A DNA stretch of 64,000 bases from SZAS-79 sp964599095 (GTDB lineage Bacteria > Pseudomonadota > Gammaproteobacteria > Burkholderiales > SG8-39). Every line of letters starts with the position of its first letter. Position 1 is the stretch's first letter. This document shows positions 15,622-23,043 of this stretch, piece by piece. The stretch covers positions 62,001 to 126,000 of the forward strand of contig CAZREB010000003.1 in NCBI GenBank assembly GCA_964599095.1. Reading direction: 5' to 3'. A program made the position numbers and the translations under genes. The notes beneath the pieces were generated by a model. That model was not told the DNA's origin, made no database searches, and was given only the letters and a program-made list of their open reading frames with translations.

Positions 15622-16512
15622 TCAGGCCGCTTCGAGCAGGACCGAGTCGCGCATCGAGTCCATGTCGTTGGTCGTCGTGCGGCGCAGTTCGCGCGGCTCG
15701 TTGATGTCGAAGCGCCGGCCGCGATGGATCGTGGCGCGGTTGTCCCAGATCACGGTGTCGCCCACCCGCCACTCGTGGCGATAGACGAACTCGCGCTGCG
15801 TCGCGTGCTCGAGGAGTTCGGCGAGCAGCATGCGGCCCTCGGCCAGCGTCTTCTCGACAATGTGGGTGGCGTGGATTCCCACCCAGAGCACCTTGCGCCC
15901 CGAACCGGCGTGCGTGCGCACCAGCGGCCATTGCACCGGCGGCATCTTCGCGATCTCGGCGGCCGAGGGCTTGTCGCCGAGCCAGATGCGCGAATGCAGC
16001 GCCGCGTGCACGCTGTGCAGCGGCGCAATCTCGGCCTTGATGTCCTCCGGCAGCGCGTCGTAGGCCGCGCGCAGGTCCGCATATTCGGTCTGGCCGCCCC
16101 TGGACGGCACGACGACCGAATGCAGAATCGAATACTTCGCCGCCGGGCGCTGGAACGAGCTGTCGCTGTGCCACAGCTGGTTGGCGAGGTTGGAGATCGT
16201 CTTGCGGTCCGCGGCGCCGTGCAGCCCGCCCTCGGGGCGCACGTTCGAGATGTCGATCGTCACTTCGTGCTTGAACCGGGTCGGCGCGCCCGGGTAGAGC
16301 TTCTTGAGGCCTGCGTCGAGCGTGCCGAAGCTCGATGCGAACGCCACCTGCTGGTCCTCGGTCAGCGGCTGGCCGCGGATCACGAGCACGGCGTAGCGGT
16401 CCATCGCCTCGTCGACGGCGCGCACGGCGGCCGCATCGACCGGCCGGGTCAGGTCGATGCCGCTCGCCTCGGCGGCGAACAACGGGTGCAGCGGTTTGAA
16501 CTGGAGGCTCAT
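15622..16512 (-). CDS. TauD/TfdA-family Fe(II)/2-oxoglutarate dioxygenase
   Basis: A 296-residue dioxygenase with the iron facial triad in LWHSDSSF (HxD) and ATIHRGRRFD (distal His), and a 2-oxoglutarate Arg in ELRRTTTND. TauD/TfdA relatives hydroxylate taurine, 2,4-D, alkyl sulfates or related compounds using oxygen and 2-oxoglutarate. The frame extends to 16659 but family homology begins at MSLQFKPLHPLFAAEASGIDL, ATG 16512. It is convergent with the enolase-family gene (8-base gap) and divergent from the DUF2817 gene (47-base gap). No sulfonate or alkylsulfate transporter is adjacent, so the substrate is open. Confidence 0.9.
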   Translation of the reverse strand: MSLQFKPLHPLFAAEASGIDLTRPVDAAAVRAVDEAMDRYAVLVIRGQPLTEDQQVAFASSFGTLDAGLKKLYPGAPTRFKHEVTIDISNVRPEGGLHGAADRKTISNLANQLWHSDSSFQRPAAKYSILHSVVVPSRGGQTEYADLRAAYDALPEDIKAEIAPLHSVHAALHSRIWLGDKPSAAEIAKMPPVQWPLVRTHAGSGRKVLWVGIHATHIVEKTLAEGRMLLAELLEHATQREFVYRHEWRVGDTVIWDNRATIHRGRRFDINEPRELRRTTTNDMDSMRDSVLLEAA

Positions 16513-16559
16513 GGCAGTCGGTCTCCGCGGTTGGCTGGATTCGAAGATATTATGCGCCG

Positions 16560-17648
16560 ATGAACAAGACCAGAGGGTGTTTCGCGGCGAACTATGCCGA
16601 GGCCCGCGCAGGATTCGTTGCGGCCGCAGGACGCCGCGGCCTCGGCGTGGAAACGGCAATCAATCCGCTCAAGGGCGCGCAGGGCGAGGACCTCGCGACC
16701 GATGCGGTGCTGCTCGGCCCCGCGGACGCGGCGTCGCTCCTGATCGTCACTTCGGGCACGCACGGCGTCGAGGGGTTCTGTGGATCGGGCTGCCAGCGCG
16801 CATTGCTCGGCGACGAGGACCTGCTCCGCCGGATCGACGCCGCGCAAGTCGCGGTGCTGCTGATCCACGCCGTGAATCCCTACGGGTTCTCGCACCTGCG
16901 GCGCGTCAACGAAGACAACGTCGACATGAACCGCAACTTCCGCGATTTCTCCGACGCGACGGAACTGAACCCGGCCTACGCCGAAGTGCACGACCTCCTG
17001 CTGCCGGCCGAGTGGCCGCCGACCGAGGGAAACCGCGCCGCGATCCTGGAATGCATCAAGAGAATGGGCATGCCTGCGTTCCAGGCGGCGGTGTCGGCCG
17101 GGCAGCGTTCGCACAAGGATGGGCTTTTCCATTGCGGCAACGCGCCGACATGGAGCAACCGGACGATCCGCTCGCTGCTGAAGAAGCACGGCGCCGGCCG
17201 CAAGCGCATCGGCTGGATCGACATCCACACCGGTCTCGGCCCGTACGGGCACGGCGAGAAGATCTTCGCGGGCGCAAACGACCCGGCGGAATTCGCGCGC
17301 GCCAAAGCCTGGTGGGGCGCCGACATCATGTCCTACTACGAAGGCAAGTCGGCCTCGGCCGAGGTGCAGGGCTCGATGGTGATGTCGATCTACGGCGCAT
17401 GCCCGCAGGCCGAAGCCACCGGCATGGGGCTGGAGTTCGGCACCATCCCGTTCGACGGGGTGCTCTCTGCGTTGCGCGGCGATCACTGGCTCGCCGTCCA
17501 TCCGGATGCGCCGGCCGCGAAGCGTGAAGAGATCAAGCGCGCGATCCTCGGCGCGTTTTATATCGATGCCGACGACTGGAAAGGCATGATCCTCGGCCAG
17601 TCGCGCGCCGCGATCCTGCAGGCGGTGCTGTCGCTCGCCGGGCGCTGA
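16560..17648 (+). CDS. DUF2817 family M14-like metallopeptidase
   Basis: A 362-residue DUF2817 protein, related to zinc carboxypeptidases. Putative zinc ligands are in SGTHGVEGFCGSG (His and Glu) and a later His in WIDIHTGLGPYGHGE; NPYGFSHLRRVNEDNVDMNRNF is family-typical. Its natural substrate is unknown. No Shine-Dalgarno is visible, and TATTAT (16548-16553) ends exactly 6 bases before the ATG, so the message may be leaderless. It is convergent with the intradiol dioxygenase. Confidence 0.85.
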   Translation: MNKTRGCFAANYAEARAGFVAAAGRRGLGVETAINPLKGAQGEDLATDAVLLGPADAASLLIVTSGTHGVEGFCGSGCQRALLGDEDLLRRIDAAQVAVLLIHAVNPYGFSHLRRVNEDNVDMNRNFRDFSDATELNPAYAEVHDLLLPAEWPPTEGNRAAILECIKRMGMPAFQAAVSAGQRSHKDGLFHCGNAPTWSNRTIRSLLKKHGAGRKRIGWIDIHTGLGPYGHGEKIFAGANDPAEFARAKAWWGADIMSYYEGKSASAEVQGSMVMSIYGACPQAEATGMGLEFGTIPFDGVLSALRGDHWLAVHPDAPAAKREEIKRAILGAFYIDADDWKGMILGQSRAAILQAVLSLAGR

Positions 17649-17655
17649 GTCCGGG

Positions 17656-18246
17656 TCAGGCCTGCAGCACGAAGTCGATGCGCAGGGTGTCGCCGCTGCG
17701 GCGCGCGATCAGTTCCGGCCGGACGAGCGAATCGCGCGCATTGCCTGCATCGCCCGGGAAGTAGACCTGCGTGGTCAGGATGCGGCCGCCTTCGCGCCGG
17801 CTCACCTTGACGTGGATATGCCGCGCGCGGCCCGGGTAGAGAGCCGGCAGGATCGTCAGCAATCGATAGCGCCCTTCGGCATCCGCGGCCTGGTGGCCGC
17901 GCAGCCTGAACCCGGTGTTGTCGTATTCGCCCGCGGAGTCCGCGTGCCAGAAGTCGAGCCATGCAGCGGCGATCGGCCTGCACTGCGTGTCGAGCACCAG
18001 GCCTTCGAGCACGATCGGCTCGCCCGGCGCGTCCTTGCGGAAGTCGGCCTTGAGCGGCGTGCGCGGCGAGTAGAACGGGCCTTCGGTCTGCGCCGGCGTC
18101 GCGCGCCCGGGGCATTCGGGGGTGGGGGCGAGGCGGGGGGGCGACGTCGACGGTGAAGGACCGGTGGCGCCGGCCGTGCCGGTGGCGAACGCGAAAGCCG
18201 CCGCCAGCAGCCCGCGCCGGCGTGGATCATGGGGGCCGTTCTTCAT
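17656..18246 (-). CDS. Tat-exported intradiol ring-cleavage dioxygenase-like protein
   Basis: A 196-residue protein with a twin-arginine-like leader (RRRGLLAAAFAFATGTAGA) and a short Pro-rich linker, then an intradiol dioxygenase fold: TEGPFYSPRTPLKADFRKD, LDFWHADSAGEYDNTGF, YPGRARHIHVKVS. The two Tyr and two His of the non-heme Fe(III) site are visible in GEYDN, LYPGRARHIHVKV. Cytoplasmic relatives cleave catechol or protocatechuate; exported versions are known but poorly characterised. The short length (about 150 residues mature) is at the low end. CATAAT lies 8 bases before the ATG, so the leader is very short. Confidence 0.85.
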   Translation of the reverse strand: MKNGPHDPRRRGLLAAAFAFATGTAGATGPSPSTSPPRLAPTPECPGRATPAQTEGPFYSPRTPLKADFRKDAPGEPIVLEGLVLDTQCRPIAAAWLDFWHADSAGEYDNTGFRLRGHQAADAEGRYRLLTILPALYPGRARHIHVKVSRREGGRILTTQVYFPGDAGNARDSLVRPELIARRSGDTLRIDFVLQA

Positions 18247-18293
18247 GGAAACGGATTATGCGCCCGCGGCCGAGGGCGTGGGCCGACGACAGT

Positions 18294-18312
18294 CAATGGC
18301 AGTATTTCGGCC
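18294..18312. repeat. Short dispersed sequence, copy at left edge of the decayed signalling block
   Basis: CAATGGCAGTATTTCGGCC. A similar 19-mer (three differences plus a shift) lies at 20403-20421, and AATGGCAGTATT recurs exactly at 20456-20467. The copies bracket the decayed two-component genes. Origin unknown; could be chance or a remnant promoter. Confidence 0.3.
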
Positions 18313-18357
18313 GGAAGGCCGCGCCCAGACTGGGGCAGAAGGAAAACTTGGCAGCAA

Positions 18358-19260
18358 TCAGGCGGTGCCGGAAGCGAATGCCGCAGCGGTGACGCGCAGG
18401 TCGGCTCGCGCCGGCACCGGCTCGTCGCGTGCCGTGGCCAGGCGGAGCCGCACGTGAAACACGGTGCCTGCGCCGACTTCCGAGTCGAGCCACACCTTGC
18501 CGCCGAGCATCTCGACCGCCCGCTGGACGGTGGCGAGGCCGATTCCGGTCCCTGGCTGCGATCCCGGTAGGTGAGCGCGTTGTCGAAAGGGTTGAGGAAG
18601 ATCTGAGTCAGCAACGTGACGGCGCCACGCATCTCGGGAGGCGCTCCCGGCATGCGAATCTGCGCGGACAACTCGGCCGGCCTCGACTGCAGCTGGCGAG
18701 TCAGATCACCGATGACCTCGCCAGGGCTCACCGGGCAAAACGAAATCGAGCGGCAGCCCAGGCGCGAGTAGGTGAGCAGGTCCTCGATCAACCGGCCCAT
18801 GTGCGCGCTCGCGCGCACGCGGGAAGTGATGTTCTCGAGGGACATCACCACCCTCGCCGGGCCGTCGTCCGCGAAGCGCGTTACGCGCGCATGAAACCAG
18901 CGCTGCTCCTGCGGGGAGTGGCAGGCGTACTCCGTCTTGAATTCCGGGGTCGAGCGCGACAGCACGGAGCGAATACCCGCGGCCATCTGCCCGGCTTCGT
19001 TCTCGGAGGCGGCTTCGCAGACTTCGAGATAGTTCACGCCTTCGAGGATTGTTTCCGGCCGCGCGTGATTGGCGGCCGCGAATTCGCGCCAAGCCCGGTT
19101 GACGGCAATGATGGTGCCGTGCTCGTCCAGCACGCAAATGTGCTTCCCCAGGCGTCGAGGGTCATTTTCGCGAATCGTGCTGAATTGCGGAGGGCCTGCT
19201 CTGCGGCGATCCGTTCCCGGATGTCCCGCGAAACGGCCGCGATCGGGTAACCCGCCTCAG
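18358..19260 (-). pseudogene. Decayed PAS-domain histidine kinase
   Basis: Kinase sequence is readable but broken across frames. It starts with EAGYPIAAVSRDIRERIAAEQ near 19258, shifts frame near the PAS start and continues as LDEHGTIIAVNRAWREFAAAN. It jumps from SLENITSRVRA directly to MGRLIEDLLTYSRLG, so the H-box region is missing. It then runs into a shortened ATPase domain (FDNALTYRD) and shifts again near 18560 to GTGIGLATVQRAVEMLGGKV and VGAGTVFHVRLRLA, ending at a TGA at 18358. At least two frameshifts and two internal deletions remove the phosphorylated His and the N-box, so it cannot be an active kinase. It follows a receiver remnant on the same strand, as in an RR-kinase operon. 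Confidence 0.75.
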
Positions 19261-19299
19261 TGGCCGCTCGTCGGGCTCGCGGCCAGGTCTTCGCGGTGC

Positions 19300-19524
19300 G
19301 TGAACCGTGCAGAGGTCTTTCAGGTCGAGCGGGATCAGGTCGGGCAGCGGGTGCGCCCTGCGGTCGGCGTGCTCGCCTTCGCCGTGCAGGCAGGCGAGCG
19401 CCTGTTGCCCATTGCACGCAACGTGCACCGAGTTGTCGAGATGCCTTTCGCGGAAGGCATCCGGCGTCAGTCCCACGTCCATGCGGTTGTCCTCGACCAG
19501 GAGGATGTGTGAGGGCCTATTCAT
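19300..19524 (-). pseudogene. Truncated Rcp1-like response regulator
   Basis: The ATG at 19524 opens NRPSHILLVEDNRMDVGLT, then NSVHVACNGQQALACL and PLPDLIPLDLK, which matches the first two-thirds of a stand-alone receiver including the phosphoacceptor Asp in LDLK. After that the frame runs into unrelated sequence, so the part bearing the conserved Thr and Lys is missing. It overlaps the end of the intact receiver gene by eight bases and leads into the decayed kinase, suggesting a deletion fused the two. Confidence 0.7.
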
Positions 19525-19924
19525 TGGTGGGTCCATTTGTTGCGGCCTCCCCGGCCAGGCCGGTGAGGCGCTCGATCAGCGAGTGCAGGTGTGTGACGAC
19601 TTTCGACTTCGCGAGGAACGCGTCCGCGCCGGCGATGTACGCGGCAGCCTGGTTCTCCGACGCGTCGTCGAGCGAGATCACGATCACTTTCGGTGGAAAG
19701 CGCTCGGCCTTGATCCGCGTGGTGGCATCGAGGCCGTTCATCGCCGGCATGTGGAGATCCATGAGGACGATGTCCGGGCGCTCGGTTTCGACGCGCTCGA
19801 GCGCTTCCGCGCCCGAACTCGCCCACCCGATCATCTCCAGGCGCTCATCCCCGGCAAGAAACTCGCGTGCCGCCTGCGCGAATACCGGGCTGTCGTCTAC
19901 AAGCAGGACCCTGGTGCGCTTCAT
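19517..19924 (-). CDS. Stand-alone response regulator receiver
   Basis: A 135-residue receiver domain with no output domain: RVLLVDDSPVF (acidic pair), DIVLMDLHMPAMNGLDATT (phosphoacceptor Asp), VIVISLDD (Ser in place of Thr) and AFLAKSKV (Lys). The frame is open to an ATG at 20008, but the receiver fold begins at ATG 19924. All catalytic positions are intact, so it can probably be phosphorylated, unlike its two decayed downstream neighbours. A partner kinase is not obvious: the adjacent one is broken, but the chemosensory CheA or the REC-REC kinase nearby are candidates. Confidence 0.8.
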   Translation of the reverse strand: MKRTRVLLVDDSPVFAQAAREFLAGDERLEMIGWASSGAEALERVETERPDIVLMDLHMPAMNGLDATTRIKAERFPPKVIVISLDDASENQAAAYIAGADAFLAKSKVVTHLHSLIERLTGLAGEAATNGPTNE

Positions 19925-20129
19925 GGTGGGTTCTATTCCCGAAACGGGCCGCGGGAGATGCGGCGGACCGGACTGCAGGTCCACGGTCGTCTGCGTGCTA
20001 TCAGGCATTGCTCTGGGCGGGCCATGGGCAATACTGTGGGATAACCCGGCGGGCGTCGCAGCGCCTCGATCCGGAAAGTTCGATCCAGCTTGATCAGGCC
20101 GTTCTGCAGGACGTACTCGCCCTGGCCCG

Positions 20130-20310
20130 CGACGTCGCCGAACTGCGGCCGATCCGAGGTCTGCGCGCGGTTCGCTCCGCCGGCGTCTCGAACCTCCATG
20201 ACCGCGTCGAGCTGGCGGGCGGGTCTCTCGAAATCCGCTCCGGTCCCGGTGCCGGGACCGAAGTCATCGCCCGATTCCCGCGCATCCCGGCGGCAAACGC
20301 ACTGCTCTGA
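20130..20310 (+). pseudogene. Histidine kinase C-terminal remnant (left border)
   Basis: On the plus strand, ALARDVAELRPIRG followed by SNLHDRVELAGGSLEIRSG and GAGTEVIARFPR, ending at TGA 20310, is the last part of a NarX-type ATPase domain. No start, H-box or N-box lies upstream, so only a fragment survives. It is opposite in direction to the intact cyclase operon. The rest of 19925-20129 holds nothing I recognise. Confidence 0.6.
20247..20274 (+). repeat. 28-nt identical repeat, left copy
   Basis: Twenty-eight bases starting CGGTGCCGGGACCGAAGTC, identical to 41835-41862 in the same orientation. It encodes GAGTEVIAR in both kinase remnants. The flanks diverge at once. Either conserved kinase coding sequence or a recombination scar. 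Confidence 0.6.
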
Positions 20311-20338
20311 GCCGGTCACGCGCCACCGGCGATCCCTG

Positions 20339-20404
20339 GTGACGCGCATTGCCTGCGCGGCAGATGACCCGATCGTGCTCGACGGCCTCGAGCGGACTCT
20401 GCCA
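20339..20404 (+). pseudogene. Response regulator N-terminal remnant
   Basis: GTG at 20339 opens TRIACAADDPIVLDGLERTL, clearly the first beta-alpha unit of a NarL-type receiver (usual form ILIADDHPIVLDGLERLL), after which similarity is lost. It directly follows the kinase remnant, so both are debris of one kinase-regulator operon. The interval 20405-20533 contains only a short dispersed repeat. Confidence 0.55.
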
Positions 20405-20533
20405 ATGGCAGCATTTTCGCCTGTGAGCAAGCAAATACGCGGGGGTAGTGTGAAAAATGGCAGTATTAACATCACATCCGGACCGGCCGCCGGCGCGGCC
20501 CGATTGATCGGCGATCGCTCGCACATTCCCCGA

Positions 20534-21961
20534 TCAGCCCTTGCGCAAGATGAACGCGTCACTCCCGCCGGGACCCGCGGGGCCGTCGTCGCGAGCCCGC
20601 CCCGAGCCCGGTCCGGCTTGCGTTCGCGCCGATGACGCAAGGCGTTGCGCCGGCGCGCTTGTCGAAAGATCGCCTTCCACGCGGTTGCGGCCGCCATTTT
20701 TCGCCCGATAGAGCGCCCTGTCGGCGCGGCCCAGCAGCGAACTGCCGTCTTCGCCCTCGCCGAGCGTCGCCACGCCGAAACTGGCAGTGATCCGGTGCGG
20801 ATAACCCTCGACGCGCAATGCCTCGATCGCCGCCCGCAGCCGTTCGGCGCATCCGATGGCTGCATCGAGGGCGGTGTCCGGCAGCAGCAGGACGAACTCC
20901 TCGCCGCCATAGCGCGCCACGACGTCGTAGGGGCGGCTGCACGACTTGAGCGCCGCCGCCGCCGCGATCAGGACGGCGTCGCCTGTGCCGTGGCCGTAGC
21001 GATCGTTGACCGACTTGAAATGATCGAGATCCATCATGACCGCAGAGAGCGCCGACGGATCGCGTTGCAGGCGGCTGGTCTCCGTGCCAAGCGCCGCATC
21101 GAAATGGCGCCGGTTGAAAGTCCCGGTCATCGGATCCGTGCGCGCCAGTTCCGCAATGCGCCGGTTGGCCTGCTCCAGGGCCGCGTTCTTCTCCTCCAGG
21201 TCGGCGAGCGCGCGCACGAGCGCCTGTTCCTTGCGCGCGCTCTCGCGCGAGAGTTCGACGACTTCGTTGTTGATCTTCGTAATCTCATCGAGCAGGGATT
21301 CGTCTCCCCGCACCCGGGGCTCGGCAAGCAGGATGAAGCCGTCCGGGCGCAGGTCGACCCGGCAGTCGAGCGACGGCGCGCCCGCGCGCGGCCGCAGCTC
21401 GAACCGCTCGGACGGCGTGCGCCGGCCGTTCGCAACTCGCCCGCGAAGGCGCGCCGCGGAATCATCGTCGAGCAGATCCCAGAACGGCCGGCAGGCGAAA
21501 CCCGTCGGATCGGCGCCGAAGCAGCGCGCGGCAGCGGGATTCCAGCACCGGACTGCGCCGTCGCCGGAAGCCAGAACCAGCATGGCCGTCGCGTGGCGCA
21601 GGAACTGCGCGAGGAATGGCGCAGCGTCGGCGGCGGCAGCATCCAGCCCATCCGCGGCATTGCCGCTGGGGATGCGTTTCATGACCGAAAGCCGGGTCAG
21701 CGCCTTGTCGAGCTTGATTCCCCTTGGTATTCCCCGGTGGGACTCATGGTGCGCGTCGCTGCGGTGCCAGGCTTCGAAGGACGCCCGGTCCGTCCAGCGC
21801 GTGACCAGGTAGAACAGCGCGTCGTCGGCGGCGTCTACATACACCTCCAGGCCAAGGAACCCGACGACCTTGTCGACCAGCCCGACCCGGTGTGCGAATG
21901 CGTCCGCGACGGCGGCCTGCGTGCCGTTGGCAATCCGGAAACGCGAGATCGCGCTGATCAT
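20534..21961 (-). CDS. ABM-PAS-GGDEF diguanylate cyclase
   Basis: A 475-residue three-part protein. Residues 1-94 (ISRFRIANGTQAAVADAF, FLGLEVYV, LVTRWTDRASFEAWHRSD, HHESHRGIPRGIKL) match the antibiotic biosynthesis monooxygenase (ABM) fold, best known in heme-degrading and quinone-oxidising enzymes. Residues about 118-214 look PAS-like, 232-272 a coiled coil, and 274-430 a GGDEF domain with an intact active site GGEEF (352-356) and an inhibitory I-site RPYD (343-346) five residues before it. It should make cyclic di-GMP with product inhibition. The ATG overlaps the upstream B12-protein stop by ATGA. An ABM domain as an input to a cyclase is unusual; it may bind a heme-like or small ligand rather than act as an enzyme. 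Last gene of the chemosensory operon. Confidence 0.88.
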   Translation of the reverse strand: MISAISRFRIANGTQAAVADAFAHRVGLVDKVVGFLGLEVYVDAADDALFYLVTRWTDRASFEAWHRSDAHHESHRGIPRGIKLDKALTRLSVMKRIPSGNAADGLDAAAADAAPFLAQFLRHATAMLVLASGDGAVRCWNPAAARCFGADPTGFACRPFWDLLDDDSAARLRGRVANGRRTPSERFELRPRAGAPSLDCRVDLRPDGFILLAEPRVRGDESLLDEITKINNEVVELSRESARKEQALVRALADLEEKNAALEQANRRIAELARTDPMTGTFNRRHFDAALGTETSRLQRDPSALSAVMMDLDHFKSVNDRYGHGTGDAVLIAAAAALKSCSRPYDVVARYGGEEFVLLLPDTALDAAIGCAERLRAAIEALRVEGYPHRITASFGVATLGEGEDGSSLLGRADRALYRAKNGGRNRVEGDLSTSAPAQRLASSARTQAGPGSGRARDDGPAGPGGSDAFILRKG

Positions 21962-23043
21962 GGCGGCGACGCCGCCGTGCCGCCGGCCGAAAGCAGCCGT
22001 TCGGCGACCGCCACCGCCTCGCGCGCGTCGCGCCCGGTGCCGTCGGCTCCGACCTGCCGCCAAAGGCCAGGCGCCCGGTTGAACGGGTCGCCGCCGACGA
22101 GAACCTTCACACTTGCGCACCCAGCGTGCTCGCGCACGCTCGCTATCAGCGTGCGGACTGCGCCCAGGTGCAACGTGATGGTGGCCGACACCGCAAGCGC
22201 ATCGGCCCGGCGCTCGACGAGCGCGTCGATGACGCCGGCATGCGGCGTGTTGGCGCCGAGATAGTAGGTATCCCAGCCGGCCATCTCGAAGAAGTCGGCC
22301 ACCATGCGGGCACCAAGCTCGTGGAGTTCGCCGGCAGCGCAGGTGGCCACCAGCGTCCTTCCCGTGCGTTCGCTTGTAAAGAGCCGTGGATAAAGCTGCG
22401 AAATGACCAGCTGCGTGGCGGCGGTGCAGTAATGCTCCTGGGCCACGCTGATGTCGTTGGTCTGCCACAACCGCCCAATTTCGTGCTGGGCCGGTTGGAA
22501 AATCTGCATGTAGATATCGCTCACCGGCGTGCCTCGGCCGACCGCCTCGATCACCAGGCGGCTGGCAACGTCGCGTTCGCCGCGCAGCAGCGCCTGGGTG
22601 TACTGGTGCGCCAGCAGCGATAGCGGCCGGTCGTCGTGCAGGAAAGTAGGTAGCGAATTCGGCATCGACGGCAGGACGCGCACCGCATCGTCCACGAAAT
22701 CCGCTGCCAGCGCGCCGGGCTCCCCGCCGATCTCGGTGCGCAGCATTCCGGCCATCTGCTCGAGATGGGCTGCCAGATCCTGCTCGGGCACCCCCCGTTG
22801 GTGCAGCATTACCTTTGCCCAGGCCACGTAGTCGGTGAACAGGGCTTGGTTGTCGAAGGCAAGGGCCTCGGCCAGGTACGCCAGATGATAGAGCGCGTCC
22901 TGCCGGCATTTCTCTCGTCCGCGCGCGCCGTAGCGCAGCTCCAGGTCCGGGCGCAGGACGAACTGCCGCGCGACCAGCGCCTCGGCGAGCGGCATTCGCC
23001 GGTCCGCAAGCGCCTCGCATGCCCTCATGGCAACCGAGGTCAC
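21958..23043 (-). CDS. Cobalamin-binding sensor protein, CarH-like pocket
   Basis: About 361 residues from GTG 23043, whose GTGA overlaps the previous stop; ATG 23028 is an alternative. Residues 1-105 are a helical domain I do not recognise. Residues 143-225 match the B12-binding helical cap and 228-350 the B12 Rossmann domain. The lower-ligand motif is ELHELG (His241; Glu replaces the Asp of DxHxxG). In the cap W193 is followed by Glu203-His204 with the spacing of Trp131/Glu141/His142 of the CarH photoreceptor, but Gln194 stands where CarH has His132. No DNA-binding domain or methyltransferase is present. The likely role is a light- or cobalamin-state sensor passing a signal to partner proteins, perhaps the adjacent cyclase or phosphodiesterase. 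Confidence 0.85.
   Translation of the reverse strand: MTSVAMRACEALADRRMPLAEALVARQFVLRPDLELRYGARGREKCRQDALYHLAYLAEALAFDNQALFTDYVAWAKVMLHQRGVPEQDLAAHLEQMAGMLRTEIGGEPGALAADFVDDAVRVLPSMPNSLPTFLHDDRPLSLLAHQYTQALLRGERDVASRLVIEAVGRGTPVSDIYMQIFQPAQHEIGRLWQTNDISVAQEHYCTAATQLVISQLYPRLFTSERTGRTLVATCAAGELHELGARMVADFFEMAGWDTYYLGANTPHAGVIDALVERRADALAVSATITLHLGAVRTLIASVREHAGCASVKVLVGGDPFNRAPGLWRQVGADGTGRDAREAVAVAERLLSAGGTAASPP

Noticed and set aside
22800..23020. Upstream extension of the ABM-GGDEF gene to 23020
   Set aside because: That part of the frame overlaps the whole B12 gene in another frame; domain homology begins at ATG 21961, which overlaps the B12 stop by ATGA.
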